NCBI RefSeq assembly: GCF_026241155.1
Contig: NZ_JAPFGP010000013.1
Coordinates: 124,001-188,000 of the forward strand
Direction of reading: 5' to 3'
DNA: 64,000 nt
Source: Paucibacter sp. PLA-PC-4
Lineage (GTDB): Bacteria; Pseudomonadota; Gammaproteobacteria; Burkholderiales; Burkholderiaceae_C
Shown: in pieces, positions 26,981 through 36,253 of the stretch
How positions within the stretch are numbered: the stretch's first letter is position 1
How the letters are laid out: every line of letters begins with the position of its first letter
Translations under genes and position numbers: made by a program
Notes under the pieces: model-generated
What the model was told of the DNA's origin: nothing
What the model saw: only the letters and a program-made list of their open reading frames with translations
The model's database searches: none

Positions 26981-29704
26981 ATGCTCTTGACCGATCTCGC
27001 CCCCCTCCGCCCGCCGACCTACATCGCCCGCCAATGGCTGGCCCTGCTCGTCGCGGCCAGCCTTGCCTGGATCGCAGCGGCCTGGTGGCTGCAGACCGAG
27101 CGCAGCGCACTGCAGCGGCATGAGAGCGAAAAGCTGCAAGTGCTGGTGCAGACGCTGGATGGCATCGTCTCGCAACAGATGCTGGCGATCAAGGCGGCGC
27201 TGGACACCGTAGCCGTGCAGCGCCAGGGCTGGCGCGCCGAGCAACTGCCGCTGGACAGCGCCGCGCTGCTGCAGACGCTGGCGCGGGCCATGCCCGGCGT
27301 GCGCGTGCTGATGCTGGTCGATGCCCAGGGCCGGGTGCGAGCCAGCTCGGTGCCGCAACTGCTTGGCCTGGATGTTCAGACGCGCGACTACTTCAGCGTG
27401 CCGCGACAGCGGCCCGACCCCGGGCTGCTCTATGTCTCACCGCCGTTTCGCAGCGTCATGGGCGTGCATACACTGACCCTGGCGCGGGCCTTGTTTGATG
27501 CCCAGGGCCGTTTCGAGGGCGTGGTCACCGCCAGCCTGGATCCGGACTACTTCCGCCTGGTGCTGGAGACCGCACAGCCGTCGCCCGACACCTGGAGTGC
27601 ACTGGCTCATACCGGCGGCCTGCTGTTCAGCATGACGCCGCCCGATGAGCGCTGGATCGGTCGCAATCTGCTGGCCATGCCGGACTCCATCCTGGCTCGC
27701 CATCTGGCCAGCGGCCAAAGCGCCAGCCTGCATCGTATGCGCGCCCAGATCAGCCAGGACGAGCGCCTGGCCGCAGCCCGCCATGTCAGCCCGGCCGGCT
27801 TGCGCACCGATGCAGGCCTTCTCGTGGCAGTCGGGCGGGCACTCCAAGGCATCGAGGCGCCCTGGCGGCGCCAGCTCCATGCAGTGCTGCTGATCGGCGG
27901 CCTGCTGTCGCTTGGCATGGCAGCGGCGCTGCTGCTTTGGCAGCGCCGTCAGCGCCTGATCTTCGCGACGGCCCAGCAGGCCGCCTTTAAGCTGCAGGAG
28001 CAGGCCCAACACACCCAGGCCATCCTTGATCATATGGTGGACGCGGTGATCACGATCGACAGCACCGGGCAGATCGCCTCCTTCAACCCGGCGGCGGAGC
28101 GCATCTTCGGCTATCCGGCCGCGGAGGCCATTGGCCGCAATATCAGCCTGCTGATGCCCGAGCCCGACAGCGGGCGGCACGACGACTATTTGACGCGATA
28201 TCTGGCCGGCGGGCCGGCGCGCGTGATCGGCCAGGGCCGCGATGTCGACGGCCGGCGCAAGAGCGGCGAGGTGTTTCCCATGAGTTTGGCCGTCTCGCGC
28301 ATCGAGCGTCGTGGCCAGACCCTGTTCATCGGCCTGGCCCGCGACATCTCCGATCGCAAGCGCGCCGAGGCTGCGATCGAACGGCTGGCCTTCTACGACC
28401 CGCTGACCACCCTGCCGAATCGCCGCCTGCTGCTGGACCGGCTGGCGCAGAGCCTGGCTGCCAGCCAGCGCAGCGGCCGGCATGGCGCGGTACTGTTCAT
28501 CGACATCGACAACTTCAAATCGCTCAACGACACCCTGGGCCACGGCATGGGCGACCGACTGCTCAAAAGCATGGCCCAGCGCCTGCAGGCCGCGCTGCGC
28601 GCGCAGGACTCGGTGGCGCGCTGGGGCGGTGACGAGTTCGTTGTGCTGCTGCAGGACCTCGGCGCGGACGCCGGTGTAGCCGCCCTGCATGCGGAGGCGG
28701 CCGCCGAAAAGCTGCTGCGCGTGCTGGGCCAGCCCTACCAGCTCGACGAACTCCTGCACCACAGCACGCCCAGCATTGGCATAGTGATCTGGGGCGCGGG
28801 CGATACCAGCAGCGAAGACCTGCTCAAGCATGCCGACCATGCGATGTACCAGGCCAAGGCGGCCGGGCGCAACCAGCTGTGCTTCTTCGACCCGCTCACC
28901 CAGGCGGCGCTGGCCGAGCGTGCCGCGCTGGAGGCCGACCTGCGCGAGGCCTTGCCGCTCGGACAGCTGGAGCTGCACTACCAGGCCCAGGTCGGCCGCG
29001 ACGGCGCGCTGCTGGGCGCCGAAACCCTGCTGCGCTGGCGCCATCCGGCGCGCGGCTATGTCTCGCCTGCCGTATTCATACCGCTGGCCGAACAGACCGG
29101 CCTGATCGGCCCGTTGGGCGAATGGGTGATGCAGCAGGCCTGCACCCGGCTGGCCGCCTGGGCCAGCCAGCCGGCTCTGGCCGGCCTTAGTCTGGCCGTC
29201 AATGTCAGCGCCCACCAGTTCCGCCAGAAGGGCTTTCTGGGCCTGATGCAGCAGCTGCTGGCACGCAGCGGCGCGCCGACCGAGCGGCTCAAGATCGAGT
29301 TGACCGAGAGCGCCCTGGTCAACGATGTCGAGGCCGTGATAGCGCTCATGAACGAGCTGCGCCGGCTCGGCCTGGCGGTCTCGCTGGACGATTTCGGCAC
29401 CGGCTACTCCTCGCTGGCCTATCTGAAGCGCCTGCCGCTAAACCAGTTGAAGATAGACCAGAGCTTTGTGCGCGACCTGATCAGCGAGGCGAACGCCCGC
29501 GCGATCGCTCGCACCGTCATCCAGCTCGGCGACAGTCTGGGCCTGCAGGTCATCGCCGAGGGCGTCGAGACCGAGGCCCAGTGCGCGCTGCTGGCCGAGC
29601 TGGGCTGCCATGCCTTTCAGGGCTATTTGTTCAGCCGGCCGCTGCCGGTGGCCGCGTTCGAGGCGCTGGCGGGGGGCTGGAACGCCGTGGGCAAGGCCGC
29701 CTAG
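26981..29704 (+). CDS. Membrane GGDEF-EAL protein with extracytoplasmic sensor and PAS domain
   Basis: 907 residues. TM1 (about 20-42), a periplasmic Cache-like sensor (about 50-285), TM2 (about 290-312), a PAS domain (about 345-455: HMVDAVITIDSTGQIASFN), GGDEF domain (about 465-635) and EAL domain (about 650-895). The cyclase site RWGGDEFVVLL is intact and preceded by the inhibitory I-site RAQD at the canonical spacing. The EAL motif is ETL (AETLLRW) with its Glu kept, and DDFGTGYSSL is present, so phosphodiesterase activity is also plausible. It makes and/or breaks cyclic di-GMP, probably in response to a periplasmic small molecule. Monocistronic. Confidence 0.93.
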   Translation: MLLTDLAPLRPPTYIARQWLALLVAASLAWIAAAWWLQTERSALQRHESEKLQVLVQTLDGIVSQQMLAIKAALDTVAVQRQGWRAEQLPLDSAALLQTLARAMPGVRVLMLVDAQGRVRASSVPQLLGLDVQTRDYFSVPRQRPDPGLLYVSPPFRSVMGVHTLTLARALFDAQGRFEGVVTASLDPDYFRLVLETAQPSPDTWSALAHTGGLLFSMTPPDERWIGRNLLAMPDSILARHLASGQSASLHRMRAQISQDERLAAARHVSPAGLRTDAGLLVAVGRALQGIEAPWRRQLHAVLLIGGLLSLGMAAALLLWQRRQRLIFATAQQAAFKLQEQAQHTQAILDHMVDAVITIDSTGQIASFNPAAERIFGYPAAEAIGRNISLLMPEPDSGRHDDYLTRYLAGGPARVIGQGRDVDGRRKSGEVFPMSLAVSRIERRGQTLFIGLARDISDRKRAEAAIERLAFYDPLTTLPNRRLLLDRLAQSLAASQRSGRHGAVLFIDIDNFKSLNDTLGHGMGDRLLKSMAQRLQAALRAQDSVARWGGDEFVVLLQDLGADAGVAALHAEAAAEKLLRVLGQPYQLDELLHHSTPSIGIVIWGAGDTSSEDLLKHADHAMYQAKAAGRNQLCFFDPLTQAALAERAALEADLREALPLGQLELHYQAQVGRDGALLGAETLLRWRHPARGYVSPAVFIPLAEQTGLIGPLGEWVMQQACTRLAAWASQPALAGLSLAVNVSAHQFRQKGFLGLMQQLLARSGAPTERLKIELTESALVNDVEAVIALMNELRRLGLAVSLDDFGTGYSSLAYLKRLPLNQLKIDQSFVRDLISEANARAIARTVIQLGDSLGLQVIAEGVETEAQCALLAELGCHAFQGYLFSRPLPVAAFEALAGGWNAVGKAA

Positions 29705-29748
29705 ACAGAAAGGGGACAATACGGCCCTGCTTCCTCGCATCTTGAGCC

Positions 29749-31017
29749 ATGTCCCAGAACGAAACCCTGCATCTCTTCCTGTCCTGCGCCAGCGGCGTCG
29801 AGCCCTGGCTGGAACAGGAGGTGCGCGCCATCCTGCCCAAGACCCACACCGAGGCCTTGCGCGGCGGCGTCGCGGTCAAGAGCAATGCCGACGGCGTGAT
29901 GAAGCTCAATCTGGAGAGCCGACTGGCGCAGCGCGTGCTGATCGAGCTGATTGACGGTCCCTACCGCCATGAGGACGACCTCTACACGTTGGCACGCAAG
30001 ATCGACTGGACCCAGTGGATCACGCCGGCCCACACGATACGGGTCGATATCGTCGCGCAGCGCTCGCCGCTGCAAAGCCTGAACTTCACGACCTTGCGTA
30101 TCAAGGACGCGATCTGCGATGTGATGCGCGAGGCTACCGGAGAGCGCCCCAGCGTCGACACCCGCCACCCCGACCTGCCCATCATCATGCATGTGGGCCC
30201 GGAGTTCGCGACCATCTATGTGGACAGCTCCGGCGAGCCGCTGTTCAAGCGCGGCTGGCGCGAGGACAAGGGCGATGCGCCGCTGAAGGAAACCCTGGCC
30301 GCCGCGATGCTGGCGGCTGCCGGCTGGAAGGGCACGCCCGAGACCGGCGGCGCGCTGCTCGACCCCTGCTGCGGCTCGGGCACCATCGCCGTCGAGGCCG
30401 CGCAGATTGCCTGTGGCATGGCCGCCGGCATGCAGCGCCGCTTCGCCTTCGAGCGCCAGCTGCCTTTTGTGCCGCTGCGAGGCCGCTTCCAGGCCATCAA
30501 ACAGGCCGCCAAGGACCGCGAGCATGCGCCGGCCGTGCCGATCTTCTGCAGCGATGTGGCCTTTCGCATGGTGGACTTCGCGCGCCGCAATGCCGAACGT
30601 GCCGGCGTTGCCCAGTACATCCAGTTCAACGGCGGCGACGCGCTGGAGCGCCCCGCGCCCGAGCTGCCGGAGGGCATGCCCGGCACTGTGATGCTGAACC
30701 CACCCTATGGCGAACGCATTGAGGTGCGCGGCAAGGCCGGTGTGCAATCGATGAGCCGCGACGCCGGCGGCTCCGAGGCCCGTGATGGCGGCGATGATTT
30801 CTTCCCGCGCTTGGCCGCGCACTGGAAACGCGCCTACACGCAAAACCCGGCCGGCTGGACCGCCTGGCTGCTGTGCCCCGATATGAAACTGCCCAGCAAG
30901 ATGCGGCTCAAGGAGTCGCGCAAGATCCCGATGTGGAACGGCCCGATCGAATGCCGCATGTTCAAGTTCGAGCTGGTGGCCGGCTCGGCGCGCAAGGAAA
31001 AGCCCGCTGATCAGTGA
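29749..31017 (+). CDS. THUMP-domain rRNA methyltransferase (RlmL N-terminal type)
   Basis: 422 residues. Ferredoxin-like and THUMP RNA-binding domains (about 1-160), then a class I S-adenosylmethionine methyltransferase: motif I LLDPCCGSGTIAVEAAQI and the catalytic NPPYGERIEVRG, typical of N2-guanine methylation as in RlmL (23S rRNA m2G2445). The C-terminal RlmK half of the E. coli fusion is absent, which is normal outside gammaproteobacteria. A GACAAT hexamer lies about 30 nt before the ATG. The stop overlaps the convergent PEP-CTERM gene by 7 bp. Confidence 0.88.
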   Translation: MSQNETLHLFLSCASGVEPWLEQEVRAILPKTHTEALRGGVAVKSNADGVMKLNLESRLAQRVLIELIDGPYRHEDDLYTLARKIDWTQWITPAHTIRVDIVAQRSPLQSLNFTTLRIKDAICDVMREATGERPSVDTRHPDLPIIMHVGPEFATIYVDSSGEPLFKRGWREDKGDAPLKETLAAAMLAAAGWKGTPETGGALLDPCCGSGTIAVEAAQIACGMAAGMQRRFAFERQLPFVPLRGRFQAIKQAAKDREHAPAVPIFCSDVAFRMVDFARRNAERAGVAQYIQFNGGDALERPAPELPEGMPGTVMLNPPYGERIEVRGKAGVQSMSRDAGGSEARDGGDDFFPRLAAHWKRAYTQNPAGWTAWLLCPDMKLPSKMRLKESRKIPMWNGPIECRMFKFELVAGSARKEKPADQ

Positions 31018-31559
31018 GCAGCGCTACGGCGCACAGCCCAGGGCAGGCACAGGCCCAGGCCGGCCAGCAGCAGCCAGGCGCTCGACGGCTCCGGCACCAG
31101 ACCGATGGAGCCGCTGTATTGAAGCGCCGCCACCGCACTGGTGGCGCTGGTGAAGACACCGCTGCCCGTCAGCACGGCGCTGCCGCTGGCACCGTTGAAC
31201 CTGCCGGTGCCGCCTGTGAAGGTGGCCAGCCCCGTCAGCCCGATCAGATGGGCCTCGGCGCCGGGAATCACCTGCACGCTGAAGCTGCCGTAGAGCTCGT
31301 CACCATTGCCCGCGACAAAGCGGTTGCTGCCGCTGCCCACGCCGGTCGACATGTCGATGACGTCGGCGGAGAAGTAGCTCAGCAGATCGAACGAGCCGCT
31401 GCCGCTGGCCTTGGTCTCGAAACTCAGCACCGGGCCGACCGGATTGACCACGGCCACCACCTGGCTGAGCCCGTTGTAGCTGGCGGTGAAGGGCAGGCTG
31501 GCGGCGCCGGCGGCCGCGCTCAGGCTCACGGCGGCCAGGACAAGAGGCGTTTTCTTCAT
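31011..31559 (-). CDS. PEP-CTERM sorting domain protein A
   Basis: 182-residue exported protein. Start at 31559 (MKKTPLV) with a GGAGACC ribosome site. Signal peptide (to about residue 20, AAAGAASLPF), a low-complexity beta-rich domain rich in Gly/Ser with almost no charge, then VPEPSSAWLLLAGLGLCLP and a short Arg-containing tail: the PEP-CTERM signal (PEP motif, transmembrane helix, basic end) cut by an exosortase. Its likely place is the cell surface or exopolysaccharide matrix. No exosortase gene is in this window. Function unknown. Confidence 0.88.
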   Translation of the reverse strand: MKKTPLVLAAVSLSAAAGAASLPFTASYNGLSQVVAVVNPVGPVLSFETKASGSGSFDLLSYFSADVIDMSTGVGSGSNRFVAGNGDELYGSFSVQVIPGAEAHLIGLTGLATFTGGTGRFNGASGSAVLTGSGVFTSATSAVAALQYSGSIGLVPEPSSAWLLLAGLGLCLPWAVRRSAAH

Positions 31560-31679
31560 TGCAGGTCTCCTTGAAGGGGACCTTGATTGAGCGCCGCGCC
31601 GGCTGCGCCGCACAGAGGACCGCCGTCCCGACACCCCTGCACCGAGGCCCGCCCACCGGGACAAGCGTCCCGACCGGCC

Positions 31680-32747
31680 TCAGCCGAAGCCCAGCTCTCG
31701 CGCGCGCACCACAGCCTGCGGACGCCCCTCGACGCCCAGGCTGGCGTAGAGCTGCGACAGGCCGTTGCGCACCGTCTTCTCGGCCAGGCCTAGACGGGCG
31801 GCAATCTGCAGATTGTCCAGGCCCTGGGCTACGAGGGCCAGCAGCGCGCGTTCACGCGGCGTGAACGCGCGGTCGGCCGCCGCGCCCGAGCGGTCGCGCA
31901 CGAAGTCGCCCACCAGGCCGCAAAAGCGCTCGAAGGCCGGCTCTCCGGCCAGCGGAATATGGTTGCGCGAGGGCAGGCTCTCAAAACGGGCGCCTGGGAT
32001 CGCTGCCGCCAGCTCGCGCCCCAGCTCCACCGCCACCATGCCGTCGCCCTCGCAATGCATCACCAGGGTCGGGCAGCGCAGCTGCGGCAGGTACTCGCGC
32101 ACATCAAGGGCCACACGGGCTCGCAGGATGGCGGCGGCGCGTGCGCCCGAGCAGGACAGGCGCTGCTGCTCATTGAGCGCGCGGGCCTGTTCGGGGCTGC
32201 CGTCGGGAATCATCTGGGCGGTGAAGAACTGCTGGACGGCCGCATCGCGCTGCCCCCAGCCATACTCCATGAGCTGGGCGCTGGCCTCGAACAGCGCGAG
32301 CTTGGCTGCCGAAGGGTGGCGATGCAGCAGGCCATGGGTGTAACCGCCCAGCAGCAGCAGATGCGAGACCCGCTGCGGGTGACGCGCCGCAAATACCAGG
32401 GCCGGCGCCACCGCACCCGACATGCCCAGCAGGGCCACCGGGCTCTTGCCCAGCGCAGCGAAGACAGTGTCCAGTTCTTCTACCGCCGCCTCCAACCCCA
32501 GCGGGCTGTCATCTGGACCCGACAAGCCGCAGCCGCGCTCGTCATAGCGCACCAGCTGCACCTCCCGGCCCAGCCGCTCCAGCCAGGGCCGCCAGATCGG
32601 AGATTCATGGTCATGCTGCACATGGGTCATCCAATGCGCGGCGCGCAGCAGCACCGGTCCCTGGCCGCTGGTGGCCCACGCGATGCGCGTGCCCGAGTAC
32701 AGGTGGGTAAAGCGCAGCTCCTGAAGCGGGGACGATGGCGACGGCAT
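31680..32747 (-). CDS. Alpha/beta hydrolase fused to a LuxR-type DNA-binding domain
   Basis: 355 residues. Residues about 20-270 form an alpha/beta-hydrolase domain: oxyanion region GPVLLRAAHWMTH, nucleophile Ser110 in LLGMSGAVAPAL, acid in the PTLVMHCEGDGMVAVE segment, and a late His in SRNHIPL. Residues about 290-355 form a LuxR/GerE helix-turn-helix (FTPRERALLALVAQGLDNLQIAARLGL is split over the helices). The architecture suggests a regulator whose hydrolase domain senses or turns over an ester-like ligand. The ATG lacks a ribosome site and has TAGAGT 6 nt upstream. The PEP-CTERM A gene starts 120 bp downstream on the same strand. Confidence 0.88.
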   Translation of the reverse strand: MPSPSSPLQELRFTHLYSGTRIAWATSGQGPVLLRAAHWMTHVQHDHESPIWRPWLERLGREVQLVRYDERGCGLSGPDDSPLGLEAAVEELDTVFAALGKSPVALLGMSGAVAPALVFAARHPQRVSHLLLLGGYTHGLLHRHPSAAKLALFEASAQLMEYGWGQRDAAVQQFFTAQMIPDGSPEQARALNEQQRLSCSGARAAAILRARVALDVREYLPQLRCPTLVMHCEGDGMVAVELGRELAAAIPGARFESLPSRNHIPLAGEPAFERFCGLVGDFVRDRSGAAADRAFTPRERALLALVAQGLDNLQIAARLGLAEKTVRNGLSQLYASLGVEGRPQAVVRARELGFG

Positions 32748-32753
32748 GCCAAC

Positions 32754-32759
32754 ACTCTA
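32754..32759 (-). promoter_or_regulatory. Candidate -10 box of the hydrolase-LuxR gene (leaderless)
   Basis: TAGAGT on the minus strand, 6 nt before the ATG at 32747; no ribosome site. Confidence 0.4.
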
Positions 32760-32915
32760 GGGCGGCCCCGGGAGGGGGTCAACGCGGCGGTGCGTCGAAT
32801 CACTGCCCCCTGAATCAGCGACTTGTCGCGGCCGCGTGCCAACGCCTGGCTAACGCGCCCCTAACGCTGCCGCAGCTCAATCACCCGACCGACATCTGCA
32901 GCCAGGCGACCGCTC

Positions 32916-33050
32916 ATGAACCGCCGCCTCGTTCCGATCACCAGCACCGTGCTGAGCCTGGTCATCGCCGCCATCTCGACACAAGCCAGCTTGGCACAGC
33001 CGACCCAGGGCGTGTCGATGGCCTTCAACTATACCGACTCCAGCGGCTGA
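32916..33050 (+). pseudogene. Truncated secreted-protein ORF (44 residues)
   Basis: The frame begins MNRRLVPITSTVLSLVI, a convincing signal peptide ending ASLAQ, and continues only to FNYTDSSG before a TGA. Read past the stop, the same frame keeps a secreted-protein character (NAYGSASAANSTPG) and then runs into the convergent rsmE 3' end. It looks like the 5' remnant of an exported protein whose body was lost. It could instead be a genuine short peptide. The flanks 32748-32915 and 33051-33119 hold nothing else recognisable except the hydrolase-LuxR promoter. Confidence 0.45.
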
Positions 33051-33119
33051 AACGCCTACGGCAGCGCCAGCGCCGCCAACAGCACGCCGGGCAAACGACG
33101 CTCAGCAGGCGCCTGCGCC

Positions 33120-33842
33120 TCAGGACAGCGCCAGCCAGGCCAGCACCGCCAGCGGTGCGGTGTCGGCCCGCAGGATGCGCGGCCCCAGATTCATCGCGAC
33201 AAAACCGCGCTCGCGCGCCGCGGCCTCCTCGGCCGCGCTAAGCCCGCCTTCCGGCCCGCTCAGTACAAGAGTGCGCGGGGCGGCGGCCTGAGCGGCCAGC
33301 GGCTGCGCTGAGGCGGGGCTCAGCAGCCAGCGACGTTGCTGCAGCGGATCATGCGGGCTCAGGTCTTGCAGCCAGGCCGCCAGCGTGCGCACCGGCGCGA
33401 TGCGCGGCGGCCGGCTGCGGCCGCTTTGCTCACAGGCGGCGATCGCCACGCCGCTCCAGTGCGCCACCTTTTTCTCGGCCCGCTCGGCGCTGAGCCGCAG
33501 CACCGAGCGCTCGCCCATCAGCGGCTGTATGCCCGCCGCGCCCAACTCGGTGGCCTTCTCGACCAGGCCGTCCATGCGGTCATTGGCAGGCATCACGACG
33601 GCCAAGGTCACGTCTTGCCCAAGCTCGCGCTGCGCCGACTGGCGGCCGAGCAAGCGCACCCGCACCTCGCTACGACCCATCGCAAGCACCTCGGCCTGCC
33701 AATCGTCACCGCTGCCGTCGAACAGCGTGATGAGCGCGCCGGGCTGCAGGCGCAAGACCTGCACATGGCGGGCGCAAGCCGGGGGAAGACTCAGCTCACC
33801 GGGGGTGGCGAGCGCTTGATCGACAAAGAAACGCGGGGGCAT
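33120..33842 (-). CDS. rsmE: 16S rRNA m3U1498 methyltransferase RsmE
   Basis: Methylates N3 of U1498 in 16S rRNA. 240 residues, typical. N-terminal PUA-like domain (MPPRFFVDQALATPGELSLP, HVQVLRLQPGALITLFDG), C-terminal SPOUT (trefoil-knot) domain with KATELGAAGIQPLM, ERAEKKVAHWSGVAIAACEQ-type helix and the cofactor loop LVLSGPEGGLSAAEE, followed by LGPRILRADTAPLAVLAWLAL. A ribosome site AGGAG lies before the ATG. Preceded by an unknown gene after 46 bp on the same strand. Confidence 0.96.
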   Translation of the reverse strand: MPPRFFVDQALATPGELSLPPACARHVQVLRLQPGALITLFDGSGDDWQAEVLAMGRSEVRVRLLGRQSAQRELGQDVTLAVVMPANDRMDGLVEKATELGAAGIQPLMGERSVLRLSAERAEKKVAHWSGVAIAACEQSGRSRPPRIAPVRTLAAWLQDLSPHDPLQQRRWLLSPASAQPLAAQAAAPRTLVLSGPEGGLSAAEEAAARERGFVAMNLGPRILRADTAPLAVLAWLALS

Positions 33843-33888
33843 GGCAACAACTCCTGGGCCGCCAGTGTGCCAGCAGTCACCGCCTTCC

Positions 33889-34377
33889 TCAGGCCTTCAG
33901 GCCCAGCGCCTGGCGCAGTTCGGCAGCGGCGCCCTCACCCTTGCTCTGCTGGACCCGCTCCACCAGGCTCTGCGCCAGCTTCTGAAGCTCAGCCAGGTCC
34001 TGGCACTGCTCGACCTCGAGCGCAAACACATAGCCCTTCATCAGACCCAGCTGCTTGGTGGCCTGGCTGCTGAGGTAGGCGTAGAGCTGCTGATAGTCGA
34101 GCCGAACTTCGGCACTCGTCGGCGCTGGGGCGGGCACAGGCTGCGGCGCAGCGGCCTGTTTAGCGACAGCGGCTGCTCCCGGGGCAATCAGCCCTTGCTC
34201 GATCAGATAGGCGATATCGGCCTCGCCGACGCCCTGGACCATGCCCAGCCATTGCCGGGCGCTGCGGCTGCCATCGAGCACCAGCAATAGATTGCGGGTG
34301 CTGCGCGACAGCGGCAGCGCGCGCGCTTTGATCTCGGTACGGCCCGCCTCGGTCTTGATATAGCTCTGGTCCAGCAT
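33889..34377 (-). CDS. Conserved hypothetical protein with an Ala/Pro-rich linker
   Basis: 162 residues, no signal peptide. The N-terminal part (about 1-65) includes RALPLSRSTRNLLLVLDGSRS and DIAYLIEQGLIAP, reminiscent of a small winged-helix-like unit; a PAPAP linker (about 70-88) leads to a helical C-terminal part (about 90-162) with an LQKLAQSLVERVQQ helix. This layout occurs in uncharacterised Burkholderiales proteins. No function is claimed. A strong ribosome site (GGAGG) precedes the ATG. Lies between fadD and rsmE on the same strand. Confidence 0.7.
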   Translation of the reverse strand: MLDQSYIKTEAGRTEIKARALPLSRSTRNLLLVLDGSRSARQWLGMVQGVGEADIAYLIEQGLIAPGAAAVAKQAAAPQPVPAPAPTSAEVRLDYQQLYAYLSSQATKQLGLMKGYVFALEVEQCQDLAELQKLAQSLVERVQQSKGEGAAAELRQALGLKA

Positions 34378-34447
34378 CGGTGTCTACCTCCGCCGCGACC
34401 TTAGCGCGGCGATGGCCGCCCGAGCGAGGGGCGACCTGCGCGCGGAC

Positions 34448-36121
34448 TCACTTCTTGTCGCGTAATTCACGCCGAAGTATTTTGCCGACCGGAGTCTTGG
34501 GCAGCTCGGTGCGGAACTCCACCACCTTCGGCCGCTTGTAGCCGGTCAGATTGGCCTCGCAGTAGGCACGCACATCAGCCTCGCTGAGTGCCGGGTTTTT
34601 CTTGACGATAACCACCTTGACCGCCTCGCCGGCCTTGGCATCGGGCACGCCGACAGCGGCAGCCTCCAGCACGCCGTCCATCTGCGTGATCACATCCTCG
34701 ATCTCGTTCGGATAGACGTTGAAGCCGCTGACCAAAATCATGTCCTTTTTGCGATCAACGATGCGGAAAAAACCACGTTCATCCACCGTGCCGATATCGC
34801 CGGTGCGGAAGAAGCCATCGGCCGTCATCACCTTGGCGGTCTCGTCGGGGCGCTGCCAGTAGCCAGCCATCACCTGCGGGCCGCGGATCGCGATCTCGCC
34901 GCTGGCGCCAGGTGCGACCTCCTTGCCCTCGTCGTCGAGCAGGCACAGCTCGGTGCTGGGCAGGGGCAGGCCGATCGAGCCGGTGTAGGTGCTGCTGTCG
35001 GTCGGGTTGCAGCTGGCCACCGGTGAGGTCTCGGACAGGCCGTAGCCCTCGACGATGGGGCAGCCCGTCTTCTCCAGCCACAGTTTGGCCGTGGCCTGCT
35101 GCACGGCCATGCCGCCGCCGACCGAGATCACCAGAGCGCTCCAGTCCACCGTGTTGAACTCGGCATGGTTGGCCATTGCCAAGAACAGGGTGTTGACCGC
35201 CGGTAGGCTGTGGAAGCGGTGCTTGGACAACTCCTTGAACACGGCCGGCAGATCGCGCGGATTCGGGATCAGGATGTTGCAGCCGCCCACATGCATGGAC
35301 AGCATCATGTTCGTTGTGAAGCCGAAGATGTGATACAGCGGCAACGCGCAGACGCTCATCAGCTGCTCGCCCTGCGGCACTTTCTTCAGCGCCGGCTGAT
35401 ACCAGGCCTCGGCCTGCAAGGTATTGGCCACCAGATTGCGGTGCAGCAGCACCGCACCCTTGGACACGCCGGTCGTGCCGCCGGTGTACTGCAGCACCGC
35501 GATGTCGCCGGGGGCGACCTTGGGTGCCTTGTAGCTCAGGCCGCGGCCCTTGGCCACCGCGTCGTTGAAGCGCACGGCGCCGGGCAGCTCGTAGGGCGGC
35601 ACCAGCTTCTTCACCTTGCGCACGACGTAATTGACGATCAGCCCCTTCGGGAAACCCAGCATCTCGCCCATCGAGGCCAGCACAATGTGCTTGGTCGGCA
35701 CCGCATTGAGGCATTGCTGCAAGGTGGCGGCAAAGTTCTCCAGGATCACGATGGCCTTGGCGCCGGCATCCTTGAGCTGATGCTCCAACTCGCGCGGTGT
35801 GTACAGCGGGTTGACATTGACCACCACCAGGCCGGCGCGCAGCACGGCGGCCACGGCCACCGGGTACTGCATCACATTGGGCATCATCAGCGCGACACGG
35901 TCGCCCTTCTCTAGGCCCAGGCTCTGGAAGTAAGCGGCCAGCGCGCGCGAGGCTTCATCGATCTCGCCAAAGCTGATGGCGCGGCCCAGCATCTTGTAGG
36001 CCGCTTGCTCCGGATACTTCTTGAACGCCCCCTCCATCAGATCCACCAAGGACGGATACAGGTCCGCATTGATGTCCGCCGGCACGCCGGCTGGGTAGTT
36101 CTTGAGCCAAATCTTCTCCAT
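34448..36121 (-). CDS. fadD: Long-chain fatty acid-CoA ligase
   Basis: Activates fatty acids to acyl-CoA using ATP, at the inner membrane, for beta-oxidation. 557 residues from MEKIWLKNYPAGVP at 36121; GGAGA stands before it, and the longer frame (to 36175) is less likely. ANL-superfamily motifs: P-loop YTGGTTGVSKGA, GYGLSETSPVASCN (A5), YWQRPDETAKVM and TGDIGTVDERGFFRIVDRKKD (A7-A8), and the catalytic Lys in PKTPVGKILRREL near the C-terminus. The sequence resembles Burkholderiales FadD throughout. No other beta-oxidation gene lies beside it. Confidence 0.95.
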   Translation of the reverse strand: MEKIWLKNYPAGVPADINADLYPSLVDLMEGAFKKYPEQAAYKMLGRAISFGEIDEASRALAAYFQSLGLEKGDRVALMMPNVMQYPVAVAAVLRAGLVVVNVNPLYTPRELEHQLKDAGAKAIVILENFAATLQQCLNAVPTKHIVLASMGEMLGFPKGLIVNYVVRKVKKLVPPYELPGAVRFNDAVAKGRGLSYKAPKVAPGDIAVLQYTGGTTGVSKGAVLLHRNLVANTLQAEAWYQPALKKVPQGEQLMSVCALPLYHIFGFTTNMMLSMHVGGCNILIPNPRDLPAVFKELSKHRFHSLPAVNTLFLAMANHAEFNTVDWSALVISVGGGMAVQQATAKLWLEKTGCPIVEGYGLSETSPVASCNPTDSSTYTGSIGLPLPSTELCLLDDEGKEVAPGASGEIAIRGPQVMAGYWQRPDETAKVMTADGFFRTGDIGTVDERGFFRIVDRKKDMILVSGFNVYPNEIEDVITQMDGVLEAAAVGVPDAKAGEAVKVVIVKKNPALSEADVRAYCEANLTGYKRPKVVEFRTELPKTPVGKILRRELRDKK

Positions 36122-36253
36122 CAATGTCTCCATGTCGCGCCCGCGATTCTCTCCGATGCCAGCTGTTGCCAGCATCAGGGGATTCGATAGCGGTGCGCGG
36201 CGTACCCGATCTGGTGTCGTCGGGCACTGTTCTGGGGCTTGCGCCGGCTGCTT

